Assembly: GCF_019279795.1 (NCBI RefSeq)
Contig: NC_056744.1
Coordinates: forward strand, 906,641,571 to 906,705,570
Length of the DNA: 64,000 nucleotides
Direction of reading: 5' to 3'
From: Protopterus annectens
Lineage: Eukaryota; Chordata; Ceratodontiformes; Protopteridae
Shown here: positions 45,840 to 57,500 of the stretch, in pieces
Numbering within the stretch: the first letter of the stretch is position 1
Layout of the letters: every line of letters begins with the position of its first letter
Notes under the pieces: generated by a model
Databases searched by the model: none
What the model saw: only the letters and a program-made list of their open reading frames with translations
What the model was told of the DNA's origin: nothing
Made by a program: the position numbers and the translations under genes

Positions 45840-46500
45840 TATCACAAGGGATAAGAAACTAAGAGTAATGCTACTCAATGCCAGAAGTCTAAACCTCAAG
45901 ATGCACGCACTTGAAACTCTCCTTAGCATGGAGAACATCGATATCTGTGCAGTAACAGAAACCTGGTTCAGGGCTCCTGAGAGCACCCCAGCACTACCAG
46001 GTTTTACCTCATACAATGCTTTTCGGCCCCAAAACTTGGACCAAACCACAAAAGGAGGGGGAGTATCGATATTCATCAAAGATACCCACACCTCCAGGTT
46101 GGTGGCAAAGCACAAAGCATCAGAGACTACCCATGTGCAACTAACAGTGGGTAAAACTGCCTTCCAGTTTATAGCCTGCTACAGACCACCCTCCCAAACC
46201 CAGGAACCCCACTCGGCCTTCCTGAGAACACTGGAAAATATGAAGGTCTCTCCAAACACCATTATATTGGGCGACTTCAACTACCCAAACATAGACTGGG
46301 AGCATTACTCTAGCTCCAACACCCTAGCCCAAAGGTTCCTAGAATTCATAAACTCAAATGCTATGGAACAACTTGTTACCACTCTCACAAGAGGGAAAAC
46401 ATACTGGACCTGATCATCACCAACATGGGGACTCTATGCTCCAGACCAGAAGTGTATCCCTCACTGGTAAGATCAGACCATAAACTGATCGCACTGGATA
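45840..46500 (+). pseudogene. CR1 ORF2, AP-type endonuclease
   Basis: The domain shows KLRVMLLNARSLNLKM (N-terminal strand), CAVTETWF (catalytic Glu), CYRPPS, IILGDFNYPNIDWE (Asp/Asn) and, after a frame change, SDHKLIALDI (His). The reading frame shifts near 46395, in the stretch AGAGGGAAAACATACTGG, where the sister copy reads RGNNILDLVIT. It nicks target DNA to prime reverse transcription in active elements. Upstream, ORF2 has no obvious ATG of its own before the MLLNARS methionine at 45869, so how ORF2 is translated is unclear. Confidence 0.87.
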
Positions 46501-46537
46501 TTCACATCCCAACCCCACCCCCTGCCCAGAAAACACA

Positions 46538-48420
46538 GTGAAAAACTTCTCTAAAGCACATTTCACACTCCTCAAAACCGAGGTGGAATCCTTCAAAGCC
46601 CCCGGGCCTTTGGAAAATACGGCCCAGACCGCAGAATCCTTTATAAATGCATTCTATGAACACCTTCAGGAATGCATGGTTCATGCAATCCCAAATAAAA
46701 CCAAGACCCAATCCTCCAAAGGCAGACGTCCTGTCTGGTGGACCCCAGTCATAAACAAACTATACAATAGAAGGAGGAAGCTACTTCATGATAGAGCAAA
46801 ATCCCAAAAAGGGAAGGCATCTCTGATCAGTATTAGCAAAAAACTAAGGGCACTCATAAAATCATCTATGGCCAGCTTCGAGAGAAAAATTGCACAGGAC
46901 ACTAAGGATAATCACAAGGCTTTCTTTAGTTATGTTAGGAACCTGGGTGGGAATTCCCAGATATGCTCAGAATTAGTCCAAAATGACAAAAAATACACCG
47001 AACCCACAGACATTGCCAACATCCTAGCTGACAGGTTCAGCGCAAACTCCCCCACCAAAAGGGCAAATATCTATCCCAGCAGAGTGCTGCCCCTGACATC
47101 TCAGATGCCCAGGTAAGAGCCGCCCTCTCCAAAGCAAAAACACAGCATCAATGGGACCAGACGGTGTCCCGGGCTGCGCCCTACATGAACTCCAAGAAGA
47201 GCTAAACCCAAACATAAAACTACTGTTCAATCTCAGCCTTACTACAGGATATGTACCCAAAGAGTGGCGTACAGCAACAGTGGTCCCTCTCCACAAAGGT
47301 GGTGCCTCAACAGACCCTGGAAACTATCGCCCCATAAGCCTGACTAGCTTGGTCTGCCAAGCTATGGAAAGGATCATCATGGACCTCATAAATAAAGATA
47401 TTGGGGACCTACAGACACTGGATCCTACCCAGTTTGGCTTTGTTAAGGGCATATCCTGCCTCTTAAACCTGGTCGACTTCTTTGAAACAGTCACCAAGGC
47501 CATTGACGAAGGTAAGGTGGTCCACACAGCCTACCTGGACCTCGCAAAAGCCTTCGATACAATACCCCACTCGGGCATTATAGATAAGCTCACCAGCTTA
47601 AATATAAACCCCTATGTCACTAGATGGGTTGCAAACTGGCTCAAGGACAGAACCCACATGGTTGGAATTGCTGGAGCCATGTCAGACTCCAAACCAGTTA
47701 CAAGTGGCGTCCCACAAGGCTCAGTCCTGGGACCTCTCTTGTTCGGTATATATTTCTCGGAGGTACAGGCCAACACAGAAGGACTGTGGCTGACCAAGTT
47801 CGCAGATGACTGCAAACTGGGCGCCATAATCGACTCTCCAGCCGACACAAGCATCCTCCAAAAGGGCCTTATAGAAACAGACAACTGGTGCCAGAGCCAT
47901 GGCCTCAAGCTAAACGCCAAAAAGTGTATAGTCATCCCCCTTTACCAAAAACAAAGTGTCCACAAATTACCACATAGGTGGTAATCCATTAAGTACAGAA
48001 GAAGTAATTAGGGACCTGGGGACCCAAGTTGATAGCAATCTCTCATTTGACAACCACGTGGCCAAAGTGGTTAGAAAAACATTTTATATAGCCCACCTAA
48101 TCATGAAGGGATTCACATCTAGATTAGGGAAGGTCATCGTGCCTCTTTACTCATCCCTCATCAGGCCCATAATAGAGTACAGTGCCCCTTTTGGGATGTA
48201 CCTTACCAAACACCTGCAGCAACTGGAAAGACCCCAAAAGTACCTCACCAAGAGGATCAAAGGGCTCAAACAGATGCCATATGCTGCCCGGTTAAAGAAA
48301 CTCCAGCTCTACTCAGTGGCATACCGCCTGCTCAGAGGCGACCTGTGCTGATGTGTAAAGCCATGTCCAACCCGGAATTAAGGGACATGCTGCACCTCAA
48401 AAAATCCAAATCCCATTGAG
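46538..48420 (+). pseudogene. CR1 ORF2, linker and reverse transcriptase (broken)
   Basis: The linker frame 46538-47116 (RRPVWWTPVINKLYNRRRK) is followed by an RT frame at 47151-47984: GYVPKEWRTATVVPLHKGG, DPGNYRPISLTSLVCQAMER, HTAYLDLAKAFDTIPH (motif A), GVPQGSVLGPLLFGIYFS (motif B), KFADDCKLG (motif C). The thumb and C-terminal region continue in other frames at 47956-48351 (VIRDLGTQVDSNLSFDNH). Frame changes lie near 47115 and 47940, and a stop or shift near 48350 ends the LLRGDLC stretch. Catalytic motifs are all intact. A final piece, 48438-48650, reads WNKIPVQVRQSPSLTLFKRN, the usual CR1/L2-type C-terminus. Confidence 0.9.
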
Positions 48421-49149
48421 CTACACGCTCGAGAGACTTGAACCTCAGCACTGAAATAAATAGGACATGCTGGAGGGACATATTCTTAACCCAGAGGCTC
48501 CCTTCACTCTGGAATAAAATCCCAGTCCAGGTTAGGCAGAGTCCCTCATTGACTCTCTTCAAGAGGAATCTTGATGAGTGGATGGGAGATCGTAGGTTTA
48601 CCCCGGGTATCACTTCTGTGTCACTGTTAGACAGAGGCACATTATACTAACCTCGAAAAAGGGCATAGCAAAATTAATTTAAAATGGGTGGCGAAAGCCA
48701 AACATACTCTGGCTAGGCTTATAAATGCCCTAGGGCAGATAGCCTAGTATGAACCTATGAACCTATATCAAACTGATTTGTACAGATGCTTGTGCTGAAA
48801 ATGTATTTGTGAGGTTTGTTTGTGTTAATATGTATCAACAGTGCACCCTGTTGGAAGGAAAAGAAATGTACATGTACTATTGTTACTGAATTAGATGTAT
48901 ATGTTTTAAAAGAGGATACTGGGGCAGCACAAGTTAATGTCCTAGCTTACTTTAAGAAAATAAGGGAAATGTAAATGAGCTATTAAACCATTAAAACAGC
49001 ACACCACAGTGCTGAATAGGACCAAAAATGGTGGGTCTGGAAGAAGCCTTTGTTCATTAGCTCAGTAAAAGGAGAGGAAGCCGCAGGCACTGCCATAAAC
49101 ATGTAAATGTGTATTGTACCCATCTATGCTAAATTCCTGTCTCAGCTTC

Positions 49150-49700
49150 AAAGGGGGGATACTGTGAGAACCTAGAGCCTGGTGACTAGATGAGGTCATT
49201 TTGCAAGACATCTTGGATATTATATTTTAAAGGGAGTAATCTCTGAGTATGGCGTATTCTGTTTTGGGGAGCCTGACTAGAAAGACTGTTAATGTATTTT
49301 ATTGTGCCTTGCTCTATCAAGTTAGTTATTAGGGAATAGTAATTTCCTAGATTTGGTCAGGAATATAGTGAAGCTTAGTTTAGAGATTGTTTTCTTTATT
49401 TGTAGGAGTCTGTCAGTGTTATTTCCAATATTTCCTGTGATTTCAACTCTGTGGTTTACTGTAAATATATATTTAGTATTTTCTTGTTTTTTTATTATTT
49501 ATTATTAAAATATATTTAAACTTTTCATTGTGTCCGGTCCTTTTTAGAAAATATTTAAGCTTTGAGAGTATTTGCATATATTTATTTGGTGATAACTCTG
49601 GCCACTCCTGAAAGCCTTGCTGTTTAGTCAATATTACCATGTGCATTAATATTAACTTTGCTCAGCAAAATTGGATACCCTTTTAAAGGCTTATAGTAAC
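49150..49700 (+). mobile_element. LTR-like sequence of a Gypsy-type fossil
   Basis: A purine tract (AAAGGGGGGATAC) is followed by TGTGAGAACC, as at a polypurine tract/LTR border. The next 500 bases include an AT-rich stretch with a polyadenylation-like signal (TATTAAAATATA). They end before CTGGTGGCAGTGAATC, which resembles the sequence just after the 5' LTR in some vertebrate Gypsy elements. No coding parts were seen on either side. The right edge is approximate. Confidence 0.4.
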
Positions 49701-51390
49701 TGACTGGTGGCAGTGAATCTACCTTTTAAAGTCTGGGCAAAGTTGGTAGAGTGGGTAATCTGTGTCAGCCTTTCTCAGGTGTGTGTGTGTCAAAATTAAA
49801 TCTCAAAGAGAGTGTGTGTGTGTGTCAGCTACTTGGGGCAGGCACATGAAACACTGATTTCACAGTGCCAGTGGGGAGCCTTACTGGGGACCTGGGAAAG
49901 ACAGCTAGAGACACCCAGACCCTGGGCTGAAATGTGTGCCCTGTGTGCTGTTAAGGGAAATAGTGCCTGATGCAGAGAGGTCTGCATCTGGAAATACTGA
50001 GTGCATCCAGTTGTATTCCAAGTGCACCTCCCTCTCCAGTGTCAGTGGTGAGGATTCAAGCTCTTTGATTACTAGCCCAGCGTGGGGCTGTCACATTTTG
50101 TTTTCTGAGATGCATGAACACTGAAGATAAACAATACTCTGGGGCTGTATATGATACAAATGGCAGAGATTAGAACTGAAAGTGACTGTAAGTTATCTGG
50201 AATCTGAGATAAGTTCTGTAACATGATCTTAGCAGGATAAGACAATATGTATTTTTCCATTTTCAGGCTAGCCATATAATAGGTCTGACCTACGAAAGAA
50301 AATAAAATCTTCAGAATCACCAACCTTAATGAGTTTGTGTTTATGAAATTTGACAGATTTGGTAAATCTAGAACTGATGTTCACATACTGTTCATTTCTG
50401 TAACTAGACACCATTATCATTTTCTAAACTTCTTGCCTTAGTGAGAGTAGATCTACGGTGGTAATGAGCAAAGCAAAGCAAAATAGACCACCTTTCCCTA
50501 GCCCCAACAACAAATCAATCTAAAGTATCAGGAGTCTGCCTAAGGCCTCCTCTTGGACTATTATTGATATATTCATCTAATGCTGGCAACCAGAATCTTC
50601 AGAAGGTGTCCAAAAAATTTCAACTAATTCTTCTCAGTATGAAGGAGAAGTAGCTGTACTCCAAGGTCTTCCAGAATCACAGAGTTCCTCATTATTACAT
50701 GAAGAGTGAGCCAGCCTCATTCTGTGTTGTGAAATGCCCAGACTCCTGTGCGGGGAAATTTACACGAATGCACCTTCCTTAATGTATGAAATCATATTCA
50801 AGGTCATTGACTTATTCCAGATTTTGTGCTACTGGCTTTCTAATGTAGAGCAAAGGATTCCATCGCATGGTTTACCTAATCACCAGATGAAAGCACCATA
50901 TTCAGTGCAAACTGTTTAAAAAAATCAGTCTAGAAATCCCAGTAAAACTTTACAGGATAGCAGTTTCAAGAGGACGATGGGATACTGTACCCTTAAAAAG
51001 AAAGTGAAAGTCATAAAAAGTCTGGGAAGGGCACAAGACATAATAAAAGTTTAAAGCAGCAACAAAGAGTGAAGGGCTTTAGGTGTTCAACAGGTGATAA
51101 ACATGAAAACAGAGGCATGAGAACAGTCTAGTTCTTGCATGGAACAACTGTGTACATTTCGTGGAATTGCTCTAAAATGGTATTTTAATATGAAACTCAT
51201 GCTGTCTAAATAATTAGTTATCTCAACAGCTAAGGTACTTCATTTGTGTGCTTTTAAACATGCTTACCTAGTAATCTAGAATCCCTATCAAACAGTAAAG
51301 ATGTAAAGGGACAGCTATCCCACTTTGGTTGAATGTTGTTAGAGAGAGACATGTAAGAGGTATAACATTATGTTTAATTTAAGTATTTTA
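49701..51390. other. Unassigned DNA
   Basis: Short (GT)n tracts occur near 49780 and 49813. No exon, RNA gene or element was recognised. Confidence 0.45.
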
Positions 51391-51845
51391 TCATGGGGTT
51401 GGGAGTTAGCATACTGGTTAAGATGTTTACCTCACAGACACAAGGTACAAGCTTTAACCATACCTCTTAAAGAAATCTGGACAAAGCCATAAATAAAAGT
51501 GGGGTAGGGGCCTCAAAATAGGGACAATTTTTAAATATTGACCCTACAAACTTAGTTGATACAATAACACGTTTTGCATTAGCAGGCATTTTCTGAAGGA
51601 TATGAAGTCTAAAGCTCTAATGTTTGTCATTATTTTCTAACTTCATTCTTTAATGATTTGCCACTAATTTGCCAGAAAACCACAATTTTATGAAAAACGG
51701 ACCAAAAATATAAGGCAAAAATCTGGACATTCTGCAAAGATCTGTACAGTTGAGAGGTATTAATTCTTTTATTTGAAAAATGATACTGGAAGGGATACTG
51801 GCTAGATTTAAAATGGCCCACAAGGACAGCTATTCTATCTGTACA
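51391..51845 (+). mobile_element. tRNA-like SINE split by a TIR repeat
   Basis: The head GTTAGCATACTGGTTAAGAT, followed by TTTACCTCACAGACACAAGG (about 51407-51446), is separated from the tail GGCTAGATTTAAAATGGCCC (about 51803-51822) by the 301-base TIR repeat at 51460-51760. The next repeat (51848-51985) shows the same head and tail uninterrupted, which supports the interpretation. Confidence 0.6.
51460..51760. mobile_element. TIR repeat (ACCTCTCAAC family), copy inside a SINE
   Basis: It starts ATACCTCTTAAAGAAATCTG and ends ACAGTTGAGAGGTAT. Internal blocks (GACAAAGCCATAAATA, TATGAAGTCTAAAGCTCTAA, GCCAGAAAACCACA) match the copies at 10868 and 11414. Length 301 bases, as in the clean copy at 11414. 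Non-coding. Confidence 0.8.
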
Positions 51846-51847
51846 GT

Positions 51848-51985
51848 TTTGGGGGAAGGTTTGTTATAATAGTTACAGTCTTTACCTCACAGATACAAGG
51901 TACATGGTTTGATTCTCTCCTCTGATTATTGGCTAGACTTAAAATGGTCTGCACACTGATAATCTAGTACGAGGCTCTGAAAATA
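51848..51985 (+). mobile_element. tRNA-like SINE, second copy
   Basis: It contains TTTACCTCACAGATACAAGG, a B-box-like TGGTTTGATTC and the tail TTGGCTAGACTTAAAATGG. These are the same components as the split copy just before it. The A-box region is degraded. Confidence 0.5.
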
Positions 51986-52639
51986 TCTGTTGCTATGACA
52001 GGAAAAGTATACATCCTCTCAAACTTTTTTAAACCTCTTTAAAGGTGAAGATGCTGTGCACTTTGTATTTGGGAGCCTTATCCTCCCTCTGTATGTCTTT
52101 TCAGGAGAAGTGCGATTACCTACAGGCCATCTGAAAATTTCTATCATGAAATTTAATGTTCTTATAGTGGAAGAATTCTCTTTATTTGAATGCTAAGATA
52201 AATTATGCTGTATTTACTTCAAACAAAAAAATCTTCAAGGTCAGTAAATAAGTCAGAGGAGTTGTCTTTCCATTTTACATTCTGAAGGATTGTGTGTTCC
52301 TGCACATGTTTGTGCCTGCCTGTGTATTTTATGTACATAGTAACAATCTAACAAAGATGTGATGTATGTCGATAGTATTACAATACAGTTACATGCACTA
52401 TGCTAACATTTTCCTTTGCAAATGTCTTATACTCATAGGAAAGCAGCAGTAGGAGAGGGCTGAAAATGATGCAGCTACACTGGGTAGCCTGATAAAACAT
52501 TGCTGAGGTACTATGCACAACCACCACCAAATTCCCTGGATTTGATTTGCCCCAAGAGCACAGGTACAAAGGTGATGCTAAGTTCTTGTCTCAACAGCAC
52601 CAAAATCAATGAGGAGAATTTTAGTACTTCTGAATAACA

Positions 52640-52795
52640 GACTACATATTCTTGATTTAGGAAATCTTTAAAATTAACGGCTAGCCATCCGGTAGAGTGA
52701 ACTTTGGCTTCAGATGATTGTCGCTGTTGAAGTGACACTCTGACCCCATGTATAAAAATGGGAAAAGGGATTATGGATGGATGGATTACTGCACT
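52640..52795 (+). mobile_element. Possible SINE tail with (GGAT)n
   Basis: TGTATAAAAATGGGAAAAGG runs into a short ATGGATGGATGG repeat, a layout common for 3' ends of retroposed short elements. No clear promoter boxes or target duplication were found, so it is only a suggestion. Confidence 0.3.
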
Positions 52796-53374
52796 TCTTG
52801 AAATCTGACCTGGAATAGGCCAATTTATGTTTTTGCAGCTACGCAGGAACATAGGAACAATGGTAGTCAAGTGATCACAAGGACCATGAGATGGCTAGCC
52901 ATATACAACTTTAAGCAGATACATTTAAAAGTCTGCGTGTCCCTCTTCAAGCACTTAGTGTGTTAACCTCCCAAATCAAGCAGGGGCTGTACGTGGCAAT
53001 CCTGGTGTAAATTTGAGTTTACCCATTTAATCATGAAGACTGGCCTTAAAAGGTAGTCACAGTAGTACTTTCTTTGACCTGCTGTCGTAACTTATGCCAC
53101 ACACTTTTCCAGTGAGTCTTGTTTATTTGTTGGTGTACATTTAGATCCCCAGGACAGGTGTTTGTACAATCACTGGTGATGCACAGAAACAGTTGGTCAA
53201 ACAGATATTTTGCTCCTTCTACTGAAAATACACTACCTTATTCTTTATGTTTGTTGACTGACCCCTTGATTTCCACATCCTACAAAAGGTAAAAATAAAA
53301 GACGAAAAATGGAAAAGACATAACTGGTGATATTCAACAGGCATATTCTAACCGCAATTACAGTAACAAAGTTC

Positions 53375-53590
53375 ACTATCGAGTTAGTACAGAAGACTAA
53401 AGCTCTGGACTGTTACTGAGCTGCTTCATATGCCCACTGTACAAGGTTTGAGCCTCTCCACCTACATTGGTTTACTGAGAGAGTCTGGGTAAGTCACTTA
53501 ACTAGACAGTACTCTTGGGTCACCCCTCAAAGAGGCAATGATGTTCAGTGGATTTACCTAGTCAACAACTAGGTAAACATAAATGCAAGA
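53375..53590 (+). mobile_element. tRNA-like SINE
   Basis: GAGTTAGTACAGAAGACTAAAGC resembles a degraded A-box region, and AAGGTTTGAGCCTC a B box about 60 bases on. A 3' part contains CAGTGGATTTACCTAGTCAAC. The same tail (AGTGGATTTACGAAGTTAAC) ends the minus-strand copy at 60785-60945, which supports a shared family. Confidence 0.5.
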
Positions 53591-54547
53591 ACTGATTGAG
53601 AATCTTTAGAAAAAAAAGACAAATAAATGGCCAATGAGTGTGAGATACTACAAAGTTGAAAATACTCCAATGCCGAAGTGGGATGTGAAGCACTGACAAT
53701 GGGAAGACATGAAGAAAACTCTATGTAATACTGGCCATTAAATAAGGTCCTCTATTTCAGGAACACTATCAGAGATGTAGTTAGGGTGGGATGAACAGGG
53801 CAACCACCCATGGCAAAAGGTCCTGGGGTGTGATTAGCAGATGACGATCAGTCAGTAGTACAGTACCAGCAATCACTTCCATAGTGACATTTCTGAATTG
53901 TAGTACGGACATTTAAGTACCAGAAAGGCACCACAGTAGTAGGATGGTAAGGCTGTAGAATACTCTTTAATAACACACAATTATCTCCAAGGTTAAGTAC
54001 TTTCACCCAGGAATTTCCCAGACTTCATCAGAACAAATTACAATCATTACATTTTTAACTTGTATATCTCCCAACCACCAGTCAAAAAAGCAATCAATTA
54101 AAATGCTCAGTGAGTCTTAGATTAAAAACTTTAACCATGAAAGTTTTTTGAAACAGACATTTTCATATAAAACTTGTATTGTGTATAAACTCTCTAAGAA
54201 AGAAAGAAAGAAAGATATTTTGTGATCAAAAGACAAAATCTCTGTGTAAATTATTGTTAAAATTAAATCCATATATCACACATTTTAAATGAAAATAAAA
54301 CATTGTTCTTATATATAATAATGTACATCAACCAATATACTAAAAATACTGAGAATATTCAACTTTTCCAGAATTACATCAGAAAAAAAAATGATGCTTT
54401 ACACAGACACAGTAAGACATGTAGTAATAGTAGGTTTATTTTTACGATCGTGGAACAAGTAACTCAGGATCCTAGTGGAGGTCACTGGGAAGCCAGACTA
54501 GAGTATAAAGAACTGTTCTGGCAGATTAAACTAGAAGCAGGAAGATA
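53591..54547. other. Unassigned DNA
   Basis: There is no gene. A short (GAAA)n tract lies at about 54195-54214. The segment near 53767 (GATGTAGTTAGGGTGGGATG) resembles the start of common DNA-transposon repeats, but no matching end was found. Confidence 0.4.
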
Positions 54548-57500
54548 ATGAAGGGTTCCACTGCCATGAGGGCCTGTAATTCAGACACTCTTCTTGCTGA
54601 AGTGATGGCTAGAAGGAAGGCTGTTTTCCAAGAAAGGAATTTTAACTCTGCAGCTGCAGCTGGCTCAAAGGGAGGGAGAGTGAGCTTTTTCAATACAAAG
54701 TTAAGGTCCCAGGCTGGAGCAGGGGCTCTCCTGGGGGGGAGGGTCTTACGTTTTTGGTCCCTCTAAGGAATTGCTTTAGCAGGGAGTGAGAAAAGAGGGG
54801 TGGCTCAGTATTATAATGTGCTGAAATGGCAGAGGCATGAATTTTAATTGATGAGAAGGATAGGCCCTTGTGGAGCATTTCAGTTAAGTACTGAAGAATA
54901 TGAGGTAGGCTGGGCAACGTTGTGCCCATCCCCCGAGTCTGGCTCCAGGAACAGTATCTTTTCCACTTTTCAGCATAGGATTTTCTAGTACTCGGCCTTC
55001 TTGCCTCCAGAATGACATCTAGCACCTGCTTACTGAGGGATGCTATTGGAGAGCTCAAGGAATTAGCCAGGCTGCAAGGTTCACGGTTTGAAGCTGAGGG
55101 TGCAGAATCTGGCCTGCCTGCTGGGACAGCAGGGAAGGGGTCTGAGGCAGGTGCCATGGTTCCAATACTGTCATACTGCACAAGACAAGGTACCAGTCCT
55201 GGCGTGGCCAGTCTGGTGCAATCAGTATTGTCCTTGGCTTGTCCTGTTTGATCTTTTGCAGAACCTTCGAGAGGACAGGCAGAGGGGGAAAGGCATAAAC
55301 TGAGAGGCTTTCCCAGGTAAAGAACAGGGCATCCACTTTCCAGGCTTGACTGTGGGAAGTCCTTGTGCAGAATTTGTCCAATTGGTAGTTTTTAGGGGAG
55401 GCAAGCAGATCTACCTCTGGAGTCCCCCATTTGTTCCTCAAAAGGTTGAATATTTTTGGTTCCAGTTTCCATTTGTGTGGGTCCATGAGATTTCTGCTTA
55501 GGTCGTCTGCCAGTGAATTTAGCTTGCCTGGCAGGAATTGATCTTGCAGGTGCACTTGGTAGCTCAAGGCTGTGTTCCACAGAGCCATAGCTAATCTTCA
55601 GAGAGGGTACGAGTGGGTTCCCCCCTGCACATAACTGTGGTGTTGTCTGTCTTTACCAATAATTGTCCTGGAAGAATGCGGTCTTTGAAGGCTGTCAGGG
55701 AATTCTGTACAGCTAACATTTCTTTCTGGTTGATATGCAGGTGCATTTGTCTTGGGTTCCATTTGCCCTGAATGCACTGCCCTGCCCTGCCAAGTGAGCC
55801 CCCCCATGCATAATCTGATGCATCTGTTAGGGTTTGGGCGGCAGGCGGTAGAGAGAATGGGAGCCCCTTGCTGTGGTAGCCGTCCTCTGCCCACCAAAGG
55901 AACTCTGTCTTTATACAAGGAATGATAGGAATCATTGATTCCAGGTCCTGAGAATGTTGACACCATGGGCTTTTTAGATACCATTGTAGTTTCCTCATAT
56001 GCAGTCTTGCATATGGAATTAGTAGAACGCAAGAGGACATGAACCCCAGGGCTTGCAGAATTTTCCTTGCAGATAGCTGGGCCTTTGTGGCCAATAGTTT
56101 GAAGTAGGTTGTCAAATAAACTTGTTTCTCTGGAGTGAGGAAAGCCATCTGGGAAGTTGTGTTCATGCTTGCTCCCAGGAATACAATCTGTTGGCAGGGT
56201 ACTAGGTGAGATGTCTTTTCATTTATGGTGTACTCCAGAGAGGTTAAATTTCTTTACGAATGCCAGATGTTTTAATAGCAAGTCTTGGCTTTCTGCCTGA
56301 ATCAGACAATCATCCAAGTATGGGTATATTTGAATTTACTCTGCCTGCAAAATGCAATGGTTGGAGCTAGACACTTTGTGAATACCCTGGGCGCAGTAGA
56401 TAAGCCAAACCGAAATGCAGAGAACTGATAGTGCATGGAGCCTGCCCTGAAGCGTAGGTATTTCCTGCAGGATTCCCTTATTGGAATGTGCAGGTAAGCT
56501 TCCTTTAAGTCTAAGACTGCCAACCAGGCATCTTTGCCTAGCATAGGAAGCAGCTGTTGAAGTGTTAGCATTATGAATTTTGGGATTACCAAAAAGGTGT
56601 TTAGAACGGAGAGGTCCAGGATAGGACGCCAGGAGCTGTCTTTTCTGGGTACCAGGAAAAGTCTTGAATAAAGTCTTGAATAAAAACCTTGTCCCCTTTC
56701 TTCTGCTGGGACAGGTTGAATAGCCCTGATACTTAGAAGAGAGAAAACCTGCTGTTGGGCCTCTACCCACTTATTTGGGAGTAGGTCTGGCCAAATGTTT
56801 GGGGTTGGTAGGGTATGGAAGTGGAATCGGTATCCTTGGGAAACTATATTCAAAACCCATTTGTCCTGGGTAATGAGTTCCCAGTTTTTTGCATGCAGGG
56901 CGAGCTTTCCTCCTAAGAGGGCAGGCAGCTGAGCAGGGCTTGGAAGAATTAAGGTCAAGTCATTGTGCCATTTTTCCATGGGGGGGGTCTTACTACTCCT
57001 TGCTTTGGAAGTAGGAGCCCCCCACTGCTTCGGCCTGTGCGTAGCCTGAGACTGTAACCTAGGTGTCTGCTGTTCCTGGGTTTGGACTGAGAAGGCCTAG
57101 AAGAGACTGGAAAGGACCAATTCTTTGAAGGACAATGCCTACTAAATCTGGGAGGCTGTACTTGTAGGAAATCTTTAACAGTTTGCATAGATTTAGTTTT
57201 TTCCACCATCTTTTTGAGTACTACTTCTGCTTTGTTGCCAAACAGATGGTCTTGGTTTAAGGGAGTATCCAGTAATTTAGCTTTAACATGAGCTGGCAAG
57301 TTTTGCTCCTTAAGCCAAGCATGCCTTCTAAGTACAGACCCAGTGACAGCAGGCCTGCAAGATGCTTCTAAAGAGTCAAAACCACATTGCAAAGTATATT
57401 TACCAACTTGTTCTGCAGAATGCATTAATCCTGTAATTCTTTGTGTTCAGCACAGTCAGGAATCAACATCATTTTCTGTTTAAGTAGGCCCATAATATGC

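Larger units (their letters stand above)
44864..48766 (+). mobile_element. CR1 LINE, nearly full length
   Basis: It has ORF1 (44864-45838) with an esterase-like domain, then ORF2 with APE endonuclease (about 45858-46500), linker, RT (about 47150-48350) and C-terminal region. The 3' end carries GGGCAGATAGCCTAGTATG and TGAACCTATGAACCTAT. The order and motifs fit the CR1 clade. A 5' UTR of up to 170 bases may lie between 44695 and 44863. ORF1 is intact but ORF2 has at least four frame breaks, so the copy is probably inactive yet fairly young. About 3.9 kb is close to the usual CR1 size of roughly 4.5 kb. Confidence 0.93.

Noticed and set aside
52511-52870. 119-residue minus-strand open frame
   Set aside because: It spans a possible SINE tail with GGAT repeats and has no recognisable domain.
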